NCBI GenBank assembly: GCA_014584575.1
Contig: JACTMP010000082.1
Coordinates: forward strand, 62,001-126,000
Source of the DNA: Chloroflexota bacterium
GTDB taxonomy: Bacteria > Chloroflexota > Anaerolineae > Promineifilales > Promineifilaceae
Reading direction: 5' to 3'
DNA: 64,000 nucleotides
The notes beneath the pieces were generated by a model. The model saw nothing but the letters and a program-made list of their open reading frames with translations. It had not been told where the DNA came from and ran no database searches. Position 1 is the first letter of the stretch. Each line of letters opens with the position of its first letter. Shown one piece after another: positions 57,234 to 64,000 of this stretch. The position numbers were made by a program, and so were the translations under genes.

Positions 57234-59942
57234 TCACTGATTGCTCCCGCTCTCCCCAATCGCCACATACCCCAACATCACACGATCCACCATCTCAGCC
57301 AGAGGGCCAGAGGTGGCCAGGCGCTCCCCGGAATCGAGCCGGTACAGGCCAACGGCCAGTTGGTAAATTCCTGGTGGCACATCAGGTTGCCATTGGCGCA
57401 CATCCACTATTTTTTCGCCGGGCGACCAATAAGAGGTGGGATAACGGCCGTGCAGCGGTTGCCCGTCATTCCCGTCTGCCAGCGTCCCATCCGGGTTCAG
57501 CAAATGCACAAATACCGTGTAATCCTCGGCCACAGGCGCTAATGACTCCCAAACCAGTGTCATCTCCATCGCTTCCCCGGTGGCCAAATGGGCCGGCACA
57601 ATTGCCTGTCGCAGCCGGATCACCTCACCGAAAACCGTCCCGTGTGTTTCCGGCGCGTCCAACAATGTCGGGGGCGTTTTCAGGCGGCCAACAGGCACGG
57701 CCGTTACCCCCGGAGCATCAACTATCGGGACAACCTGGCCGCTGGCTGCGTCCTTCACTTCCACCCAAAGTGTATACCCGGCAGGCGCCGGCTGCCCGCC
57801 AGGCCGCAGATGGTATACATCCCGCGCCAGATGCCCGGCCTGCCAATGGGCGGTGCTCATATAACCCGGCGCATCATTGACCACCGCATCTAGCGGGACG
57901 CCCTGGGCATTGCCAATCGTCACCACTACTGCATAACGAGCAGTCATATCGGCCAATGCCTGCCAGTATAAAACCAGCGTATCCGGTGGATGAGTCTCAT
58001 AAGCCAGCAGCCGGATTTGGCCGTCAAAATTGCCAAAGCTGGCTGAGACCTTGCCCGGTATACGGCCGTCTGCCGGATGCACCACCAACGGCGAAGATGT
58101 ACGATCAAACCAGACCAGCTTGCTTCCCAGGAGTAGACATAAAACAATAATAAACAAAACAATTAACCGGTTTGTCGCTGCCCTTTCTGGCGAAAAACCA
58201 TGCTTCGGCGAAACAGCGTATCGCCATCTGCCGATAAATAGGGCCACCATGACCACCAGCCCCAACCCGGTCAGGCCATCTGCCAGCCACCGCGCTGGCG
58301 TCCGCGTAAAGGCCAGTTCCACTTGATGTGGGCCAGGCGGAATGGTGAATTGCAAACGGCCGTCACCCGCCACCCCCAACGCTGCTTGCTTCCCATCCAC
58401 CCACCCTTGCCAGCCAGGAAAATCATGTACTGCCAGCGTCACCGTTTCTGCCTGGGGCAAATTGGTCTGCCAAACAGCACGCCAGGGGTCGCCGGCCACG
58501 GCCGTCATGCCTGCTGGCGTCTCTAAAAGCCGGGTATAAAGAGGGAGCATCTCGTCAGCGCCGGCAAATGGCAGCGCCGTCGGCCAGGTAGACACGCTGG
58601 CGGCGCTGTACTCCCCCCAGGCCGTCAGCCCGTAAATACCAAACTGCTGCTGCACGGCCGTAGCCTCCGCCAGCGTGAGCGGTTCCGGCAAAACATGAAG
58701 ACGTGGCGGATACAGGTAGGGCAGCACATTGAGAAACGCCACCACTAAGCCGGCTACCATTACCAACCCGCGCCCCACTGCTCCCCACGAACGGCCGTGC
58801 CCAAACGGCATAGCCAGCACAAATCCACCCGCCAGCGCCAGGCAGAAGGTGGGTATATCTAATAACCGCCAGGGAAATTGCAAACTTTGCAGCGGGCGTA
58901 GCCAGCCCCATAACGGTGATGAAACGGACATCGCCAGGGCCAATGTGCCCAACCCCATCAAGCCGGCCATCGTGGCCACCGCGGCCACTGCTGTCGGTTG
59001 CCCCCCCCGTCCCTGGCGGCGCCAGGTCACAAAGGCCAATCCTCCCCCCGCTGCCCCCAACGCAATTTGGGCAATTCCCGGCGTTTTGGGCAGGCCGGGA
59101 TTATGCGCGCCGGCTACTGTTTGCTGCGGCCAGCGCAAAGCATCAGCAAAATAATCCTGGACATTCACCTTTCCCGCTTCCAGGGCATAACGGGTAGCGC
59201 CAATTTCTGCCAGCGCCGGCAACCAGGAGAAAGCAGAAAGCGCCAACCCTAATGCCAGCGCCGCCACCACAGCCCGCAGTCGGGGGCGGCGCGGCCCCGG
59301 TGTGGCCCACACGGCCGTGCCTGCCAATATGACCAACGGCCCCAAAAACAACAGACTGGCTGCCGTGTGTGACAACATCAACAAAGCAATAGGGACAGAT
59401 GCTAACACAATGAAAAGGGGCGACGGCCGTGCCCCCACCACCAGCAACCCCCAGGTCGCCCAGGGAAATAATGCCATCGCCAAACCATTGGCACTGCTGC
59501 CCCGCGCCAAACCCTGGTACACCAGATGTGGTGACCAGGTGTACAACATCGCCGCCAATATGCCGCCAGCCACCCCAAATAACCATCGCCCCAACAAAAA
59601 CATCCCCACGCACCCACCCAACAAAGCCAGGGCCAACAGCACATTCCAGGCCACATCCACCTGTTGGCCGAGTATAAGATACAACAGGGTCAACACATAG
59701 GCACTCAAAGGCGGATAAAAGTTGAACAATGGTGAGCCATACCCCAGATTCAGGGTGGGCAGCCAACGCGCAAAAGGAACGCCAGCCGTCCACAATGCTT
59801 CTACCACCGGGACGCGATAGATATGCAGGCGAATATCATCCCCGTAGGGAGGTGCGCCCAAGAGTGGGGTGATCACCACCAGAGCCACACCCAAAACAGC
59901 CAACCAGGGCACTAATACGGCCGTCGCCTCTTTCCTGGGCAT
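57234..59942 (-). CDS. Large membrane protein, GT-C/YfhO-like with a beta-rich C-terminal half
   Basis: About 902 residues. Residues 1-410 hold around 11 spans with Y-G-S-P-L-F-N-F-Y-P-P-L-S-A-Y in an early loop, as in the 6-pyruvoyl-tetrahydropterin-synthase-related (YfhO-like) membrane family. Residues 420-560 are an exposed beta domain, a further span lies near 570-590 and another at about 617-637. The rest is two beta-sandwich-like repeats with Y-V-F-H-L-L-N-P-D-G and V-D-V-R-Q-W-Q. ATG 59942 or GTG 59945 are possible starts. Probably a lipid-linked sugar transferase; the substrate is not evident. Confidence 0.75.
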   Translation of the reverse strand: MPRKEATAVLVPWLAVLGVALVVITPLLGAPPYGDDIRLHIYRVPVVEALWTAGVPFARWLPTLNLGYGSPLFNFYPPLSAYVLTLLYLILGQQVDVAWNVLLALALLGGCVGMFLLGRWLFGVAGGILAAMLYTWSPHLVYQGLARGSSANGLAMALFPWATWGLLVVGARPSPLFIVLASVPIALLMLSHTAASLLFLGPLVILAGTAVWATPGPRRPRLRAVVAALALGLALSAFSWLPALAEIGATRYALEAGKVNVQDYFADALRWPQQTVAGAHNPGLPKTPGIAQIALGAAGGGLAFVTWRRQGRGGQPTAVAAVATMAGLMGLGTLALAMSVSSPLWGWLRPLQSLQFPWRLLDIPTFCLALAGGFVLAMPFGHGRSWGAVGRGLVMVAGLVVAFLNVLPYLYPPRLHVLPEPLTLAEATAVQQQFGIYGLTAWGEYSAASVSTWPTALPFAGADEMLPLYTRLLETPAGMTAVAGDPWRAVWQTNLPQAETVTLAVHDFPGWQGWVDGKQAALGVAGDGRLQFTIPPGPHQVELAFTRTPARWLADGLTGLGLVVMVALFIGRWRYAVSPKHGFSPERAATNRLIVLFIIVLCLLLGSKLVWFDRTSSPLVVHPADGRIPGKVSASFGNFDGQIRLLAYETHPPDTLVLYWQALADMTARYAVVVTIGNAQGVPLDAVVNDAPGYMSTAHWQAGHLARDVYHLRPGGQPAPAGYTLWVEVKDAASGQVVPIVDAPGVTAVPVGRLKTPPTLLDAPETHGTVFGEVIRLRQAIVPAHLATGEAMEMTLVWESLAPVAEDYTVFVHLLNPDGTLADGNDGQPLHGRYPTSYWSPGEKIVDVRQWQPDVPPGIYQLAVGLYRLDSGERLATSGPLAEMVDRVMLGYVAIGESGSNQ

Positions 59943-59964
59943 CACTGATTCTTACCTGCCTTAC

Positions 59965-61047
59965 TCAAATGCGCTGCTCCTTGAGCGCCGCGATGATTTT
60001 CTGGTCCGTAACGGCAAAAGCGTACCGCGCCAACTCCGGCAGCGTCACCCAGGCATGGTCGGCCACGCCCATGTTCTGCGGCAACCCGGCCAGGTGGCGG
60101 GCGTGAAAAGCGTGTAGGGTGATGCGGAAATGAGTGTAGGCATGTTTCACCTCCGTTAGAAAATCCTCCACCACAATCTCAATGCCTAACTCCTCGGCAA
60201 TCTCGCGTTGCAAAGCGGCGGGCAATGTTTCGCCCGCTTCCTGTTTGCCGCCGGGGAACTCCCACAAACCACCCAGCAGGCCATCCAACGGCCGTCGCGC
60301 AATCAAAAACCGCCCATCCCCTTCCCTATGCCAGATGACACCGGCTACTACATCGTAGTGGGGCGTATTCGGGCGCAACGGCCGTACCGGTCTTTCCAAC
60401 TGTGTGCCTCGCTGCTGTGCTTGACATAATGCAGCTAACGGGCAGAGCTGGCACAACGGCCGTGCCGGGAGGCACACCTGCTGCCCCAACTCCATCAACG
60501 CCTGGTTATAGTCGCCGGGGCGCTGCGCCGGAACCAGTTCCGCCGCCAGTCGCCACAAGGCATTCTTCGTCGCCGTTTTGCTCACGTCATCCGGCAGGTC
60601 CGTCAGGCGGCTGAGGGTGCGGATGACGTTGCCGTCCAATACCGGCGCCGGCTCGTCAAAGGCAATGGAGGCGATGGCCCCGGCGGTGTACCGGCCCACC
60701 CCCTTTAATTTCATCCAGTCGGCGGCAGTGGTAGGGAAACGGCCGTGCCACTCCTCCACCACTACCCGCGCCGCCGCGTGCAAATTCCGCGCCCGGCTGT
60801 AATAGCCCAACCCCTCCCACAACTTCAACACCTCGTCCAACGAAGCCGCCGCCAGGTCTTGCACCGTGGGGAAACGGGCCATCCAACGGGTGTAGTAGGG
60901 CAGTACGGCCGTGACCTGCGTCTGCTGCAACATAATCTCCGACACCCAGATGGCATACGGATCGCGTGTGCCCCGCCAGGGCAGGTCGCTGTGCCCGGCA
61001 TCCCACCAGGCCAACAGTAAGTCGGCAATTTGCGCTCTTTCATCCAT
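59965..61047 (-). CDS. mutY: A/G-specific adenine glycosylase with NUDIX-like domain
   Basis: A 360-residue MutY. S-E-I-M-L-Q-Q-T-Q carries the catalytic Glu, L-K-G-V-G-R-Y-T-A-G-A-I-A is the helix-hairpin-helix, and V-L-D-G-N-V-I-R-T-L has the Asp. The 4Fe-4S loop C-x6-C-x2-C-x5-C (C-L-P-A-R-P-L-C-Q-L-C-P-L-A-A-L-C) is complete. Residues 230-360 form the MutT-like domain (G-G-L-W-E-F-P-G-G-K) that reads 8-oxoG opposite A. It removes adenine mispaired with 8-oxoguanine. TAAACT at 61054-61059 stands 6 nt before the ATG. Confidence 0.95.
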   Translation of the reverse strand: MDERAQIADLLLAWWDAGHSDLPWRGTRDPYAIWVSEIMLQQTQVTAVLPYYTRWMARFPTVQDLAAASLDEVLKLWEGLGYYSRARNLHAAARVVVEEWHGRFPTTAADWMKLKGVGRYTAGAIASIAFDEPAPVLDGNVIRTLSRLTDLPDDVSKTATKNALWRLAAELVPAQRPGDYNQALMELGQQVCLPARPLCQLCPLAALCQAQQRGTQLERPVRPLRPNTPHYDVVAGVIWHREGDGRFLIARRPLDGLLGGLWEFPGGKQEAGETLPAALQREIAEELGIEIVVEDFLTEVKHAYTHFRITLHAFHARHLAGLPQNMGVADHAWVTLPELARYAFAVTDQKIIAALKEQRI

Positions 61048-61053
61048 ATGCCA

Positions 61054-61059
61054 AGTTTA
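61054..61059 (-). promoter_or_regulatory. TAAACT box 6 nt before mutY, probably leaderless
   Basis: TAAACT on the minus strand, then TGGCAT and the ATG at 61047; no Shine-Dalgarno is present. Confidence 0.55.
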
Positions 61060-61105
61060 CCCGAACCGTCTGGTAATGGAATTCCCAGGTTGATCCAGAA
61101 AATAC

Positions 61106-61166
61106 GCGAGGAGTTCAGCATCCTCAAATGCTGAACGGTTCGCATCTGAGGATGCGCACTCCTCGC
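61106..61166. repeat. Structured intergenic element with two alternative folds
   Basis: Fold A: GCGAGGAGT (61106-61114) with 61158-61166, then GCATCCTCA (61118-61126) with 61147-61155. Fold B: TTCAGCAT (61114-61121) with 61128-61135 and CGCATC (61141-61146) with 61151-61156. All four stems are perfect; A and B exclude each other. It lies between divergent mutY and the tetR-type gene. Confidence 0.6.
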
Positions 61167-61274
61167 AGATTACCGGAACCATCTGTGTGCCTTTTTTATA
61201 CCAGAGGAGTGGGGCACACCCTCGTGCCCCGCGCGGGACGTGAGCGTCCCACGCTGCTCGATCAAACTGGTGGC

Positions 61275-61327
61275 TTGACAGCCCCAGGCAACCGGGTGTA
61301 TTATCTTGATTGAATGTTCAATCAAGA
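61275..61327 (+). promoter_or_regulatory. Promoter and 24-bp palindromic operator of the TetR-type gene
   Basis: TTGACA (61275-61280), 18 bp, TATTAT (61299-61304). The perfect inverted repeat TCTTGATTGAA-TG-TTCAATCAAGA covers 61304-61327, overlapping the transcription start. TetR-family repressors bind such sites; autorepression is very likely. Confidence 0.8.
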
Positions 61328-61341
61328 ACTAGATCAGACCA

Positions 61342-61947
61342 ATGGACGAAGAACCCGACCGGCGACAACAAATTTTAGAGGCGGCGTTTGCCGAATTTGC
61401 CAGCAAGGGCTTTAAGGGCGCGACCATTAAGAGCATCGCGCAGGCCGCCGGGTTGCAATCCCCCTCGCTCATTTACTGGTACTTCCCCACAAAGGAGGAT
61501 TTGCTCCAGGCGGTGTTTCTCTCCAGAGTACCGCTCATGCAAATTGCTACCGATCCCGGCCCCCTGCTGGAACAACCGCCAGAGGAAGTGCTGCCCATTC
61601 TGGCGCATGGCTACCTGGGCATCACCGACCAGCCAGACATTCCACAGATGGCGCGGCTGGTCTTTTCGGAGATTGTCAGCCGGCCGGAAATGGCCGATAT
61701 GGTGGCCGACCGGGTGCTGCTCAACATCCTCAACTTCTTGAAAACCTATCTGCAACATCAGGTGGAATTGGGGCGGCTGCGGCCACATGACACCCGCGCC
61801 AGCGCCCGCGCCTTCATCGGCATGTTCATCCCCCAGGCGCTCAGCTATTTGCTCTTTCCGGCCATCCGCGCTGACGGGCTAACGAATGAGGCGCATATTG
61901 ACACGGCCGTTGGGATTTTTCTGGCCGGGCTGCAACCAAATCAGTAG
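61342..61947 (+). CDS. TetR/AcrR-family repressor
   Basis: A 201-residue regulator. The N-terminal helix-turn-helix has R-R-Q-Q-I-L-E-A-A-F-A-E-F-A-S-K-G-F-K-G and I-A-Q-A-A-G-L-Q-S-P-S-L-I-Y-W-Y-F-P-T-K-E-D-L-L, then a ligand-binding helical part. It heads an operon with an ABC-2 permease and an HlyD protein, so it probably controls drug or lipid efflux in response to a ligand. A 24-bp palindrome overlies its promoter. No Shine-Dalgarno is seen before the ATG. Confidence 0.92.
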   Translation: MDEEPDRRQQILEAAFAEFASKGFKGATIKSIAQAAGLQSPSLIYWYFPTKEDLLQAVFLSRVPLMQIATDPGPLLEQPPEEVLPILAHGYLGITDQPDIPQMARLVFSEIVSRPEMADMVADRVLLNILNFLKTYLQHQVELGRLRPHDTRASARAFIGMFIPQALSYLLFPAIRADGLTNEAHIDTAVGIFLAGLQPNQ

Positions 61948-61962
61948 GTATGGACGTTTGTC

Positions 61963-63096
61963 ATGTTCAATTCTCGCCTGCGCTCCCTCATCCGCAAGGA
62001 ATTTATCCAGATACGGCGCGACCCGCGCACACTGGCGCTGACCTTCTTACTGCCCGTCATCCAGCTTTTTCTGCTGGGGTATGCGGCCACCAATGATGTG
62101 CGGAATGTGCCGCTGGTGGTGTTTGACCAGGACAAGAGCGCCCAATCCCGCGAACTGCTAGACGCCTACCGCGCCGCCGATTACTTTCAACTGCGCTACG
62201 ATGTGCAGTCCGAAGATGAACTGCGGGCATTGATTGAGAATAACTCGGCGCGGGCGGGCATGATTATTCCACCGGATTATGGGGAGAATGTGGTGGGGGC
62301 ACGGCCGTCGCAGGTTGCCTTTATCATTGACGGTTCCGACCCCACAGTGGCCGGTACTGCCCTGGCTGCCGCTACCCTCATCGCCCAGGCCAAAGCCACC
62401 CAACTGACGGTGGAATGGCTGGCGGCGCGGGGATTGGGTGGGGCTATCCAGCCTGCCGTCGAAGTGCGCACCCAGGTCTGGTACAACCCCGATCTGGTCA
62501 GCGCCTATTACATGATCCCCGGTCTCATTGGCATCATTGTGCAATTCCTGGCCACGCTGCTCACCGCCACCGCCATTGTGCGCGAACGGGAACAGGGCAC
62601 CATTGAGCAGCTCATTGTCACCCCCATCCAGTCCTTAGAACTGGTGGTGGGCAAGGTGACGCCATACGTGCTGATCGCCTTTTTTGATATGGTACTGATT
62701 CTGGTTGTGGGCGTTCTCATTTTTGGCGTGCCCATCAACGGCAGCATCCCGCTGCTGCTGGCGCTCTCTTCGCTCTTTATCATCACCTGTCTGGGCATTG
62801 GCATCTTCATTTCCACCCTGGCGCATACGCAGCAGGAAGCGATGTTGATCACCATGTTCACCTTGCTGCCTTCCATCTTTTTGTCCGGCTTTTTCTTCCC
62901 GCTGGCAGCCATGCCCCAGGTGCTGCAATGGATCAGCTATCTGGTGCCGCTGCGCTACTTTCTGATTATTTCGCGCGGCATTGTCTTGAAAGGGGTCGGG
63001 TTGGAGGCGCTGCTGCCGGAAGTGATCGCCCTGTCCATTTTTGCCGTGCTGATTATGACGGCGGCGGCGCGGCGGTTTAGGAAGCGGTTAGATTGA
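61963..63096 (+). CDS. ABC-2 type exporter permease
   Basis: A 377-residue membrane protein of the YhhJ/YbhR type. One span follows the N-terminal R-K-E-F-I-Q-I-R-R-D-P-R-T-L, then an external domain (about 45-170) with V-V-F-D-Q-D-K-S, and five spans including V-R-E-R-E-Q-G-T-I-E-Q-L-I-V-T-P and the P-S-I-F-L-S-G-F-F-F-P loop. It starts 15 bp after the tetR-type stop. The ATPase is not between the two; it may follow beyond the window edge. Confidence 0.9.
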   Translation: MFNSRLRSLIRKEFIQIRRDPRTLALTFLLPVIQLFLLGYAATNDVRNVPLVVFDQDKSAQSRELLDAYRAADYFQLRYDVQSEDELRALIENNSARAGMIIPPDYGENVVGARPSQVAFIIDGSDPTVAGTALAAATLIAQAKATQLTVEWLAARGLGGAIQPAVEVRTQVWYNPDLVSAYYMIPGLIGIIVQFLATLLTATAIVREREQGTIEQLIVTPIQSLELVVGKVTPYVLIAFFDMVLILVVGVLIFGVPINGSIPLLLALSSLFIITCLGIGIFISTLAHTQQEAMLITMFTLLPSIFLSGFFFPLAAMPQVLQWISYLVPLRYFLIISRGIVLKGVGLEALLPEVIALSIFAVLIMTAAARRFRKRLD

Positions 63097-63100
63097 GAGT

Positions 63101-63129
63101 TGGTGGGCAAGATGCCATCTTGCCCACCA
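63101..63129 (+). promoter_or_regulatory. Perfect 13-bp intercistronic hairpin before the HlyD gene
   Basis: TGGTGGGCAAGAT (63101-63113), loop GCC, ATCTTGCCCACCA (63117-63129). The right arm reaches the first base of the AGGAG ribosome site (63129-63133) of the next gene. There is no T-run. Confidence 0.65.
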
Positions 63130-63140
63130 GGAGTGTAACC

Positions 63141-64000
63141 ATGAGGCACAAACCACCGATGATTGTTCGGATCATTGTCATTTTGGTTGTGGTTGTTTTG
63201 GCGGGGTATTGGTTTTTTGTGGTGCGTGGGGCGGAGGGGAACGGCCGTCTCACCGCTTCCGGTACCATTGAGACCACCGACGTGGTCATCGCCCCGGAAC
63301 AGGGGGGCCGGGTAGTTGAGGTGCTGGTGGCCGCGGGTGACAATGTGACCGCCGGGCAGCCGTTGGTGCAACTGGATACCACTTTGCTGGAAGGACAGTT
63401 GGCCCAGGCGCAGGCGCAACTGGCGGCGGCGCAGGCCAATTATGCCCTGCTGGAAGCTGGGCCTACGGCCGCCCAATTGGCGGCGGCAGAAGCGGCCGTG
63501 ACACGGGCACAGGCACAGCTAGACGCGGTGACGGAACAGCGCGACGAGGTGGAAACACAGTTGGCCGATGTGGAAGAGCAGATCGCCGATTTGCAGAGCC
63601 AGATTGCGGAGACAACGGCGCAGTTGCAGGGGGCGCAGGCGACCTTGCAAGGGACAGGGGCGGCGGAAGCGCAAACGGCCGTGACCCAATTCCAATCTGC
63701 CCTGGCCGGACTCAACGCCCAATTGGCTATGGCCCAACAACTGCAAACCGCGCTCACCGGCCAGTTGCGCCTGCTCAACAGCCAGATAACGGCGGCCGAA
63801 AGCGGCGTGGATGCCGCCCAGGCGCAGCTGGATTTGCTGGCAGCCGGGGCGCGGCCAGAGCAGCTTGACGCGGCGCAGGCACAGGTGGACGCCGTGCAAG
63901 CCACCGTGAACCTGCTGGAAACGCAGATCGGCCGCCAGACGTTGTCCGCGCCCATAGACGGGGTGGTGCTGGCGCGGGCGGTGCAGCCGGGCGAAGTAGC
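63141..64000 (+). CDS. HlyD-family membrane fusion protein (3' end beyond window)
   Basis: At least 286 codons, open at the right edge. One membrane span (I-V-R-I-I-V-I-L-V-V-V-V-L-A-G) lies at about 8-25. The lipoyl-like start is A-S-G-T-I-E-T-T-D-V-V-I-A-P-E-Q-G-G-R-V. A long Ala/Gln-rich coiled-coil hairpin (about 70-255) follows, and L-S-A-P-I-D-G-V-V-L-A-R-A-V-Q-P-G-E-V begins the second half of the lipoyl domain. It should bridge the ABC permease to the outside. ATG with AGGAG upstream. Confidence 0.92.
   Translation, partial: MRHKPPMIVRIIVILVVVVLAGYWFFVVRGAEGNGRLTASGTIETTDVVIAPEQGGRVVEVLVAAGDNVTAGQPLVQLDTTLLEGQLAQAQAQLAAAQANYALLEAGPTAAQLAAAEAAVTRAQAQLDAVTEQRDEVETQLADVEEQIADLQSQIAETTAQLQGAQATLQGTGAAEAQTAVTQFQSALAGLNAQLAMAQQLQTALTGQLRLLNSQITAAESGVDAAQAQLDLLAAGARPEQLDAAQAQVDAVQATVNLLETQIGRQTLSAPIDGVVLARAVQPGEV

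Larger units (their letters stand above)
1..64000. repeat. Highly iterated palindromic octamer ACGGCCGT, about 130 copies
   Basis: Copies are scattered over the whole window, for example at 20, 657, 1842, 1860, 4216, 8509, 11462, 13350, 18594, 20243, 24646, 32583, 39353, 42526, 56432, 56442, 60735 and 63670. My manual count is about 130. At roughly 58 percent G+C the chance expectation is one to two. In genes it falls in all three frames: Thr-Ala-Val, Asn/Asp/Tyr/His-Gly-Arg, or Arg-Pro. The core CGGCCG with other flanks is seen much less often. Copies are rare at 45.3-53.6 kb and 37.5-39.3 kb. Function unknown; the closest described analogue is HIP1 (GCGATCGC) of cyanobacteria. Confidence 0.9.

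Overview
The window is bacterial chromosome, gene dense, mostly G+C rich. No rRNA or tRNA gene was seen. The gene set suggests a Chloroflexota lineage, probably Anaerolineae-like; this is inference from gene style, with no phylogenetic marker. Supporting features are a DHH-CBS-tRNA nucleotidyltransferase fusion, a homocysteine methyltransferase/MTHFR fusion, secreted lamin-tail/CotH/DNRLRE proteins with Thr-Pro linkers, NurA and many small lipoproteins.

Layout. 0-1 kb: a VapBC-like toxin-antitoxin pair and 3'-terminal scraps of an E2 acyltransferase gene and pyrF. 1-24 kb: mostly housekeeping and envelope genes (metallo-hydrolase, lytic transglycosylase, tRNA nucleotidyltransferase, Uma2 protein, an ORF split by TGA, PEP/pyruvate-binding protein, HIT protein, BHMT-MTHFR, LCP protein, lipoproteins, DsbA-cyclophilin fusion, GH63-like hydrolase, Lon-like protease, DinB protein). 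24-31 kb: a 1410-residue secreted protein, a decayed IS3 element, and a DUF5996 gene whose 3'-end copy lies as debris at 23.4 kb. 31-45 kb: FAS1 protein, SDR, isoaspartyl-methyltransferase-like protein, ABC exporter, HAS-barrel-like protein, a restriction-modification pair, NurA, DUF84 NTPase, GbsR regulator, ThiD, phosphofructokinase, isocitrate dehydrogenase. 45-60 kb: an AT-richer surface-polysaccharide and secreted-protein block, then large membrane glycosyltransferase-type proteins. 60-64 kb: MutY and a TetR-ABC permease-HlyD export operon running off the edge.

The strongest unexplained signal is DNA-level. The palindromic octamer ACGGCCGT occurs about 130 times by manual count, roughly once per 500 bp, where base composition predicts one or two. 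It lies in coding and non-coding DNA and in all three reading frames (Thr-Ala-Val, Asn/Asp/Tyr/His-Gly-Arg, Arg-Pro), so it is not a codon effect. It resembles the HIP1 phenomenon of cyanobacteria with a different word. It nearly vanishes in stretches that look recently acquired (45.3-53.6 kb, and the restriction-modification pair).

Two more patterns recur. Intergenic gaps carry short iterated words folded into perfect 11-19 bp hairpins, with a different word in each gap, and one such sequence sits in frame inside the tRNA nucleotidyltransferase. Several genes without a Shine-Dalgarno sequence have a TANNNT box 6-9 nt before the ATG, implying leaderless transcripts. All counts and alignments were made by eye.
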